This document shows positions 32,690-39,033 of a stretch of DNA of 39,033 nucleotides, in pieces. Origin of the DNA: Gelidibacter sp035515035 (GTDB lineage: Bacteria > Bacteroidota > Bacteroidia > Flavobacteriales > Flavobacteriaceae); NCBI RefSeq assembly GCF_035515035.1, contig NZ_DATJCA010000023.1, positions 1 to 39,033 on the forward strand, in the 5' to 3' direction. Each line of letters begins with the position of its first letter. The first letter of the stretch is position 1. The position numbers and the translations under genes are program-made. A model generated the notes under the pieces. That model worked only from the letters and a program-made list of their open reading frames with translations. It made no database searches and was not told the origin of the DNA.

Positions 32690-34468
32690 ATGAAAAAATT
32701 CTTGGATCATATCCATTCTCCTTCTGATTTAAGGACCTTAAATCAAGAAGATTTGCCGCAGCTTGCCAAAGAAATGCGCGACTTTATTATTGATATTGTC
32801 GCTACCAAAGAAGGGCATTTAGGCGCTAGCCTTGGCGTAGTGGAACTGACCATTGCCCTCCATTTTGTTTATAACACGCCAGAAGATCTATTGGTTTGGG
32901 ATGTTGGACATCAAGCTTACGGCCATAAAATCTTGACCGGCAGAAAATCCATTTTTCACACCAACCGACAACTTCATGGCATTAGTGGCTTCCCTAAACG
33001 AGATGAAAGCGACTTTGACACCTTTGGTGTTGGGCATTCTTCCACCTCTATTTCTGCAGCGCTAGGAATGGCCATTGCCTCACAATTAAAAGGTGATGAC
33101 CGACATCATGTTGCCATTATTGGCGACGCCTCCATCGCCAGCGGAATGGCCTTTGAAGGTCTCAATCATGCCGGTGTAACCGATGCTAATTTACTTGTGA
33201 TCCTTAATGACAACGCCATTGGCATTGACCCGAGTGTTGGCGCCTTAAAACAATATTTGACCAACGTCAAAAAAGGCACTGAGAAACAAGACAATATTTT
33301 TGAGGCCTTAAATTTTGATTATACCGGGCCTATTGATGGACATGATCTTAATACCATCATTAAGGAACTCAAGCGACTCAAATCCGTAAAAGGCCCCAAG
33401 TTTTTGCATGTCATTACCACCAAAGGCAAAGGACTTAGGCAAGCTGAAGAAAACCAAGTCACTTACCATGCTCCTGGAAAATTTGATTCAGCCACTGGAG
33501 AATTGGCTATAAAAATGGCTTCTACACTCACAAAATTCCAAGATGTTTTTGGAGTGACCATTGTGGAATTGGCGGAAAAAAATCCGAAGATTGTAGGCAT
33601 TACCCCTGCAATGCCCACTGGAAGTTCCTTAAAATATATGATGGATCAAATGCCAGATCGGGCGTTTGATGTGGGCATTGCAGAACAACATGCCGTGACA
33701 CTTTCTGCAGGAATGGCCACACAGGGGATGATGGTTTTTTGCAATATCTATTCCACCTTTTTACAGCGTGCCTACGACCAAGTCATTCATGATGTCGCCT
33801 TGCAGAATCTGCCGGTTATTTTTTGTTTAGATCGGGCAGGACTTGTAGGTGAAGATGGCGCCACCCATCACGGTGTTTTCGATTTGGCTTATTTGAGATG
33901 CATTCCCAACCTCATCATTTTTGCACCGCGCAATGAAATCGAATTGCGAAATATCATGTACACGGCGCAATTAGGACTTCAACATCCTATTGCCATCAGG
34001 TATCCACGTGGATATGGGGTCATTCCAGATTGGAAACAACCTTTTGAAAAACTAGAGATTGGAACGGGCGAAATACTTACACAAGGAAGTGATATCGCCA
34101 TTTTAACGGTTGGATTCATCGCAGAAAATGCCAAAGAAGCCATTGCAAAATTGAATGGTAAAACGAAAGTTGCCCATTACGATATGCGATTTGTAAAACC
34201 TTTGGATGAAGCACTCCTACATGAGATATTTAAAACTTTCAAATATCTCATCACCGTTGAAGATGGTACAGTCAAAGGCGGATTTGGATCGGCAGTTTTG
34301 GAATTTGCAGCCGAACATCAGTATTCCATTCCCATAAAAACACTGGGTATTCCAGATTCTTTTATGGAACACGGCAATGTTGCCCAATTGCAACAATTGG
34401 CACACTTGGATGCCAACTCTATTGTCAAAACGATAGAAGCAGCGCTACTCTTTATTACGGCCCACTAA
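32690..34468 (+). CDS. dxs: 1-Deoxy-D-xylulose-5-phosphate synthase
   Basis: This 592-residue thiamine diphosphate enzyme has the DXS domain order. The N-terminal ThDP domain carries VGHQAYGHKILTGRK and the binding motif GDASIASGMAFEGLNHAG running to NDNAIGIDPSVG. The pyrimidine domain follows (DVGIAEQHAVTLSAGMATQG), then a transketolase C-terminal domain (GFGSAVLEFAAEH). It condenses pyruvate and glyceraldehyde-3-phosphate to start the MEP isoprenoid pathway. The usual GDGA is GDAS, the form common in Bacteroidetes. It is monocistronic, with a near-leaderless promoter and no terminator seen. Confidence 0.95.
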   Translation: MKKFLDHIHSPSDLRTLNQEDLPQLAKEMRDFIIDIVATKEGHLGASLGVVELTIALHFVYNTPEDLLVWDVGHQAYGHKILTGRKSIFHTNRQLHGISGFPKRDESDFDTFGVGHSSTSISAALGMAIASQLKGDDRHHVAIIGDASIASGMAFEGLNHAGVTDANLLVILNDNAIGIDPSVGALKQYLTNVKKGTEKQDNIFEALNFDYTGPIDGHDLNTIIKELKRLKSVKGPKFLHVITTKGKGLRQAEENQVTYHAPGKFDSATGELAIKMASTLTKFQDVFGVTIVELAEKNPKIVGITPAMPTGSSLKYMMDQMPDRAFDVGIAEQHAVTLSAGMATQGMMVFCNIYSTFLQRAYDQVIHDVALQNLPVIFCLDRAGLVGEDGATHHGVFDLAYLRCIPNLIIFAPRNEIELRNIMYTAQLGLQHPIAIRYPRGYGVIPDWKQPFEKLEIGTGEILTQGSDIAILTVGFIAENAKEAIAKLNGKTKVAHYDMRFVKPLDEALLHEIFKTFKYLITVEDGTVKGGFGSAVLEFAAEHQYSIPIKTLGIPDSFMEHGNVAQLQQLAHLDANSIVKTIEAALLFITAH

Positions 34469-34504
34469 ATGCGAATGGACATGGGTTGGTTGCTCTTTTG
34501 TAAT

Positions 34505-34582
34505 TCAGAGATCATTCAATACAAATAAAAAGACGACAGTTATACAAAGAATAAGGAGGGCGGTTAACGCATTCCTTTTCAT
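34505..34582 (-). CDS. Possible 25-residue membrane peptide
   Basis: In the 412-bp gap after dxs, a minus-strand frame encodes MKRNALTALLILCITVVFLF plus VLNDL, a basic N-terminus followed by one hydrophobic helix. A TATGTTTG -7 box (exact match, 34605-34612 minus) lies 22 bp before the ATG, and a long inverted repeat overlaps that box. This is the profile of a small membrane peptide or type I toxin-like peptide, but such a short frame could arise by chance. The rest of the gap is AT-rich with TTGATTC-type repeats near 34824-34840. Confidence 0.35.
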   Translation of the reverse strand: MKRNALTALLILCITVVFLFVLNDL

Positions 34583-34604
34583 AATAATTGAGTTAGGACT
34601 CTCC

Positions 34605-34612
34605 CAAACATA
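34605..34612 (-). promoter_or_regulatory. -7 box for the 25-residue peptide
   Basis: On the minus strand TATGTTTG matches TAnnTTTG exactly. It overlaps one arm of the inverted repeat 34609-34654. The upstream -33 region reads TTA rather than TTG. Confidence 0.4.
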
Positions 34613-34654
34613 CCAATTTATCGATTGAAAGTAAACTAATCGATTAAAGGTATG
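34609..34654. repeat. Long inverted repeat, candidate operator
   Basis: CATACC (34609-34614) pairs with GGTATG (34649-34654), TTT with AAA, and ATCGATT (34620-34626) with AATCGAT (34638-34644) around an 11-base loop: 16 base pairs in all. It spans the promoter region of the putative 25-residue peptide. Confidence 0.6.
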
Positions 34655-34880
34655 TAAAATCATTAGTATTTAGTAAAAATATAAAAGTAAATAAACCCAG
34701 TTAAAACAAAGGATGTTATGGATTTTTAAAAGGACATCTTATTTTTTAGAAATTATTTCTACAGAAGTGATGGGACAAGTTTAGCTTAAACAATATGTGT
34801 TTGTCAATTAGTTAAAATCAAGTCTTTGTTCTTGATTCTATAAGCGCAGCGGTCTTTAATTCTATATCGGACCATACTGT

Positions 34881-36224
34881 TTAAAAATGCGTTCCCTTCA
34901 GTTTTTTATGAGTTAAAATGGCCTTACTATCTGAGAATTTTGAAAGGTAATTGCAAATGCCCAATAAACTGTCATATAAATTCTCTTGTTCTAAATTTAA
35001 AGTTTTCGGGAAGATTTTTAGCACTAATTTATGATAGTTGCTTAAAGTTCCTTGGTAATGATGGCTTATGGTATCTGTAAACACATCCAAAATACCGTCA
35101 ATAATTTTAAAACCTGCAATTTCCTTATCCACAACTTCTTCCGACTGATATACTTTTTCAACACTTAGTTTGATGATGTCATTGATTTGAGCTTGATATT
35201 TAGAAACGTCCAATAATGCCTTATCAAATTTTCCACTGAGAATATCTTCTTCATTTGTCATGAATATCTCCACGGCCTCATTGATCAACGTACTGATTGC
35301 CAAAGCGCGCAAATAACTCACGCGATCCTCGGTGTTGGACAGCGCATGGTAATTTTTTGAATTAATGGTGTTCTTCACTAATTTGATGAGATATTCCAAT
35401 GCGAATTCCTCTTCAATCAAACCTAGATTAATCCCATCTTCAAAATCGATAATCGTATAGCAAATGTCATCGGCAGCTTCCACCAAAAAAGCCAAAGGAT
35501 GTCTGGCATAACTCAAATCTTGAGGATTTCCACGGTTGACCAATCCGAGTTCCTGTGCCACCTCTACAAAGGCATCTTTTTCACTTTGGAAAAATCCGTA
35601 TTTTTTATCGGCGATATTCGACGATGGTTTTTTAGGCAAGGATTCTTTCGGGTATTTCATAAAAGCGCCAAGTGTGGCATAGCTTAAACGCAATCCTCCT
35701 AGCCGTCCTACACGACTTTCTGTTAATATTTTAAAACCATTGGCGTTGCCTTCAAAATCGCATAAATCCTGATACTCCTTATCCGTTAAATCTGATTTAA
35801 AGCGTTTTCCATTGCCATTTTTAAAAAATTCGCCAATCGCTTTTTCACCGGAATGACCAAACGGCGGATTTCCTATGTCATGAGCCAAAGCCGCCGCAGC
35901 AACAATAGCTCCAAAATCGTTGGGCTGATACCCATGGATATTTTGGAGATGCGGATATTTAGCCAAAACTTTCTGGCCTACGCTCCTGCCCAGACTTCTT
36001 CCCACAACACTTACTTCCAAGCTGTGGGTTAAACGGGTGTGGACAAAATCAGTTTGAGATAAAGGGATCACTTGGGTTTTGTCCTGAAGACTTCTAAATT
36101 CCGAAGAAAAAATGATGCGATCATAATCCACTTCAAAGCCCAAACGGGTTTCATCCTGTTCTTTACGGATTCGTTTGTGTGAATCACCAAATCGTTTTAA
36201 TGATAATAATTGCTCCCAGTCCAT
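34881..36224 (-). CDS. dgt: Deoxyguanosinetriphosphate triphosphohydrolase-like protein
   Basis: This 447-residue HD-domain protein begins MDWEQLLSLKRFGDSH and has the dGTPase pattern: FRSLQDKTQV, R64-LTH67 (TRLTHSLEV), the HD motif H115-D116 (ALAHDIGNPPFGHSGE) and the later acidic block VEAADDICYTIIDFEDG. The enzyme removes triphosphate from dGTP or other dNTPs and adjusts deoxynucleotide pools. The family call is strong. It is transcribed alone on the minus strand, divergent from a TonB-dependent receptor gene. In a window also carrying a damage-tolerance cassette, dNTP control is of interest, but no direct link is shown. Confidence 0.92.
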   Translation of the reverse strand: MDWEQLLSLKRFGDSHKRIRKEQDETRLGFEVDYDRIIFSSEFRSLQDKTQVIPLSQTDFVHTRLTHSLEVSVVGRSLGRSVGQKVLAKYPHLQNIHGYQPNDFGAIVAAAALAHDIGNPPFGHSGEKAIGEFFKNGNGKRFKSDLTDKEYQDLCDFEGNANGFKILTESRVGRLGGLRLSYATLGAFMKYPKESLPKKPSSNIADKKYGFFQSEKDAFVEVAQELGLVNRGNPQDLSYARHPLAFLVEAADDICYTIIDFEDGINLGLIEEEFALEYLIKLVKNTINSKNYHALSNTEDRVSYLRALAISTLINEAVEIFMTNEEDILSGKFDKALLDVSKYQAQINDIIKLSVEKVYQSEEVVDKEIAGFKIIDGILDVFTDTISHHYQGTLSNYHKLVLKIFPKTLNLEQENLYDSLLGICNYLSKFSDSKAILTHKKLKGTHF

Positions 36225-36302
36225 AGTAAGGTTTTATGCGTTGGCAAGATACATTTTTCAATGTTAAATTAAGATGTCCACTTTGTAATAATTTACCTTA
36301 AG

Positions 36303-36353
36303 CTAACATTCGTCTAACTTTATTATGATCTAGGTTTCATCTTAGGTTAACCT
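36303..36353 (+). promoter_or_regulatory. Repeat-rich control region of the TonB receptor gene
   Basis: CTAAC occurs at 36303-36307 and 36314-36318 (11-bp period), TAGGTT at 36331-36336 and 36343-36348 (12-bp period), and AGGTTAACCT at 36344-36353 is a perfect palindrome. These suggest binding of a dimeric regulator; which one is unknown. Confidence 0.35.
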
Positions 36354-36403
36354 CGTTCTTGGACATCATGGCTTTCTTTGCAGTAATTATTTATAACCAA
36401 GAA

Positions 36404-39033
36404 ATGAAGAATATTTTAATAGCATTGCCATTTATTTTCACCTCAATAATGAATGCACAATCTACAGCATCTATTGCAGGAAAATTGATTGATAAGGAAT
36501 TTAACAATGAGCCACTAGCGTTCGGAAACGTGCTGATAAAAGGTACCACTATTGGAACGACCTCTGATATGGACGGCACCTACGTTTTTGAAAATCTAAA
36601 TGAAGGGCGCTATACCCTTGTTTACAGCTTTGTAGGATATGAAACGAAGGAAATGGAAGTGGCATTGGTAGCAGGAAAAGCAGTAAGCATCGATGTTGAT
36701 ATGGTGGCAAGCGCTGCAAGTCTAGATGAAGTGCTCATTACTGCAAGCACGAGAAAAATAAGTGAAAAGGCATTATTAATGAATCAAAAAAACGCCATGG
36801 AAATCAAGCAAAGTATTGGTATAGAAGAATTATCGAGAAAAGGAGTGGGTGATGTTGCCACTGCCGTTGCCAAGACTACAGGGGTTTCAAAACACGCAGG
36901 TTCCAATACCATTTATGTGCGTGGTTTGGGAGATCGTTACAATTCAACTTCCATCAACGGTCTGCCCGTAACATCTAATGATCCTGAAAAGAAAAACATA
37001 GATCTGGATCTATTCTCAACAGATATCGTCGAATACATATCGATTGACAAAGTTTATAGTCCTAAAATTTCCGGGGATTTCGCCGGCGGGAATGTGGATA
37101 TTACTTCCATCGACTATAAAGGTAACGGGATGTTTGAGTTTTCTTTAAGCTCAACAATAGGGACTAATGCCATGAGTAAATTTAACGATTTCCAATTGCA
37201 GGATGGTCCTAATAGATCGGGTTTTTCTTCCTATGGTGTTCCAAATGATCCGCTTGGTGGATACCATTTTGAAAACAGTTTGGAACCCGTAAAAGAAAAA
37301 CCATTAGGAAGTAATTTCGGATTAAAAGCAGGCAAATCCTTTGCTATTGGAAATGAAGGCAAACTCAACCTATTCGCAACTGCTAGTTTTGACAATGATT
37401 TTGAATATCGTGAAGGTATCACCCAAAGTGTCAGTGCACAAGGCGCAAAACTAAAGTCTTTTCAGCAAGAGCGTTTTTCTTACAACACCACTACCACGGG
37501 GATGTTTAATACAAATTATCGTCTGAACCCAAACCATAATATAGCCTATAATTTCCTGATGGTTAACTCTTCAAATCAAATCAGAGATGCTTATCAAGGG
37601 TTTATCCGTGATATTGCTGAAGATGAGAACGGTTTGATCCAGCGTAGTACCTATATTCAGAACACCTTATTAATCCATCAATTATTAGGAAATCATAAAC
37701 TGTCGGACAAATTTGATTTGGATTGGGCAGCTTCCTATAATAAGGTAGAAGGCGACATGCCAGATAGAAGTCAGAACACCCTGAAGTTTTCTGACGATGC
37801 CAACGGTTATCTCTTTGCGCAAAACACGATTACAGATAACCATCGCTATTATCAAAATCTGGTAGAAGATGAGTTGGCAGCCAACCTGTCCGTAAGTTAT
37901 TTACTAAATGAAGATGCGGATGGCCATTCCGAAGGTAAATTATCATTGGGATATAACGGTCGACTTAAAAAACGTGGTTTTGAAGCCATTCAATTTAATT
38001 TCAGGATTTCCGGATCTCAATTAAATTCACCGATTGATCCGGACAATCTCGATCTATTCTTAAACCAACAAAATTTTGATCAGAATTTATTTGGTATTGA
38101 ATCCTTTGCTGGTCTCACTCCTCAAACCTATGACGGCGAACAGATAATCCACGCAGGTTATGCGAATTTGGAATATAAATTTTCAGATAAACTAACGGCC
38201 ATGGCAGGTTTAAGATATGAAAAAGTAGAACAGACCGTGTCCTGGAGAACGCAACTGGATGCTTCAGGAAAAAGCAACACATTTGATAGAAATGAGTTTT
38301 TGCCAAGCATTATTTTAAAATATGAATTAAACGACCAACAGAATTTACGATTAGGCGCAAGCAAAACCTATACGCTCCCACAATTTAAAGAAAGAGCCCT
38401 CTTTATTTATGAAGATGTGACAGAGGTAAAAGTTGGTAACCCCGACCTCTACCCTTCACAAAATTACAATCTGGATTTAAAGTGGGAAATGTTCCCTAAA
38501 AGTTCCGAACTTTTATCAGTTACAGCGTTTGGTAAATATATTTTAGATCCAATTAACGAAATCACTTTAGCCTCTTCAACCAACGACATTTCCTTTATAA
38601 ACACAGGAGATAACGGTTATGTTTATGGTGCTGAAATAGAACTAAGAAAAGACATTTTTAAGTTTGATGACGTCCATTCCAATATCCTTTCAGCAGGACT
38701 GAATGCCACTTATATGCAAACGCATCAAGATTTAGATTCTGAAAAAGTAAGGGAAGAAACAAATTACAACACCAACCTAACCCACGACACTTCCAGCTTT
38801 ACCGGTGCCTCCAACTTTTTATTGAACGCAGATGTATCTTATATCAAAGATTTCAATACTGATGCTAATTTGATGGCTACGTTGGCATATTCCTATAGTT
38901 CGGACAGACTTTATGCCCTTGGGGTAGAAACTAAAGGAAACTTGGTCGATAAAGCTTTTGGCTCCTTGGATTTCATACTAAGATCCAAAATAAATAAAAA
39001 TCTAGCACTTGATTTTTCGATCAAAAATCTTCT
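36404..39033 (+). CDS. TonB-dependent receptor with CarboxypepD_reg domain, 3' end outside the window
   Basis: The frame is open from the ATG at 36404 to the window end (876 codons), so the gene is truncated at its 3' end by the window. It has a signal peptide (MKNILIALPFIFTSIMNAQ), a carboxypeptidase-regulatory-like domain at about 22-107 (GTTIGTTSDMDGTYVFENL, then VGYETKEME), and a plug domain at about 115-230 (IYVRGLGDRYNSTSINGLPV and SGDFAGGNVDI). Outer-membrane barrel strands follow. It would import a large or scarce substrate across the outer membrane using TonB energy. There is no SusD gene beside it in the window, so it may be of the FepA/siderophore-like rather than SusC type. The substrate is unknown. 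Confidence 0.9.
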   Translation, partial: MKNILIALPFIFTSIMNAQSTASIAGKLIDKEFNNEPLAFGNVLIKGTTIGTTSDMDGTYVFENLNEGRYTLVYSFVGYETKEMEVALVAGKAVSIDVDMVASAASLDEVLITASTRKISEKALLMNQKNAMEIKQSIGIEELSRKGVGDVATAVAKTTGVSKHAGSNTIYVRGLGDRYNSTSINGLPVTSNDPEKKNIDLDLFSTDIVEYISIDKVYSPKISGDFAGGNVDITSIDYKGNGMFEFSLSSTIGTNAMSKFNDFQLQDGPNRSGFSSYGVPNDPLGGYHFENSLEPVKEKPLGSNFGLKAGKSFAIGNEGKLNLFATASFDNDFEYREGITQSVSAQGAKLKSFQQERFSYNTTTTGMFNTNYRLNPNHNIAYNFLMVNSSNQIRDAYQGFIRDIAEDENGLIQRSTYIQNTLLIHQLLGNHKLSDKFDLDWAASYNKVEGDMPDRSQNTLKFSDDANGYLFAQNTITDNHRYYQNLVEDELAANLSVSYLLNEDADGHSEGKLSLGYNGRLKKRGFEAIQFNFRISGSQLNSPIDPDNLDLFLNQQNFDQNLFGIESFAGLTPQTYDGEQIIHAGYANLEYKFSDKLTAMAGLRYEKVEQTVSWRTQLDASGKSNTFDRNEFLPSIILKYELNDQQNLRLGASKTYTLPQFKERALFIYEDVTEVKVGNPDLYPSQNYNLDLKWEMFPKSSELLSVTAFGKYILDPINEITLASSTNDISFINTGDNGYVYGAEIELRKDIFKFDDVHSNILSAGLNATYMQTHQDLDSEKVREETNYNTNLTHDTSSFTGASNFLLNADVSYIKDFNTDANLMATLAYSYSSDRLYALGVETKGNLVDKAFGSLDFILRSKINKNLALDFSIKNL

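Overview
The window looks like chromosomal DNA of a marine-type member of the Flavobacteriaceae (Bacteroidetes). The evidence is the gene families present (CarboxypepD_reg/TonB-dependent receptor, DUF3109, DUF4412, DUF2147, DUF6364/PIN pair, LytS/LytTR two-component system with TPR sensor), the AT-rich intergenic DNA, the near absence of Shine-Dalgarno sequences, and repeated promoter-like boxes of the Bacteroidetes form TTG-N19-TAnnTTTG (for example at 8312-8341 minus, 17752-17781 plus and 28301-28330 plus). No rRNA, tRNA, CRISPR array, insertion sequence or prophage was seen.

Layout. 1-2375: the end of an AGCS-type sodium:amino-acid symporter, then two tandem secreted class A beta-lactamase-like serine hydrolases. 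2454-8307 (minus): a compact galactose operon in the order GntR regulator, galM, SGLT-type sodium symporter, galK, galT; its promoter is overlapped by half of a 12-bp inverted repeat. 8649-10045: an outer-membrane beta-barrel protein and a DUF2147 protein, closed by a hairpin terminator. 10109-17602: a damage-tolerance cassette. An S24/LexA-like repressor and a DnaQ-Cho (exonuclease + GIY-YIG) fusion are translationally coupled on the minus strand, divergent from a DnaE-type polymerase with a degenerate PHP domain. A DUF6364/PIN toxin-antitoxin pair and a DinB-like Y-family polymerase follow. 17804-20532: a HupE/UreJ-like membrane protein, a dCMP deaminase and an S41 C-terminal processing protease. 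20786-22197 (minus): MarC, a 69-residue membrane protein and a short flavoprotein. 22329-24471: DUF3109, DUF4412 and a secreted protein of unknown function. 24549-27278 (minus): TPR-histidine kinase plus LytTR response regulator. 27279-28349: a gene-poor stretch with a candidate structured RNA and a decayed RDD-family gene. 28350-34468: aspS, a ClC channel with CBS domains, a small membrane protein, tadA (minus) and dxs. 34469-34880: a possible 25-residue membrane peptide behind a long inverted repeat. 34881-36224 (minus): dgt. 36404-end: a TonB-dependent receptor cut by the window end.

Most unusual signals. (1) Two sites, 4.5 kb apart, each consist of two 12-bp direct repeats at exactly 21-bp spacing. 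One lies upstream of the LytTR regulator and the structured-RNA candidate, the other upstream of the DUF4412 gene. This spacing fits LytTR-family operators, and the layout recalls agr/RNAIII-like circuits. (2) The damage-tolerance cassette couples its repressor to a DnaQ-Cho nuclease, and its DnaE polymerase lacks PHP metal ligands and has picked up a C-terminal tail from an intergenic hairpin repeat. (3) The ClC protein has Met where the gating Glu normally sits. (4) A degenerate TTGATTC-type heptamer repeat family recurs in several intergenic regions. All functional statements are by motif and family recognition only; no database search was run.
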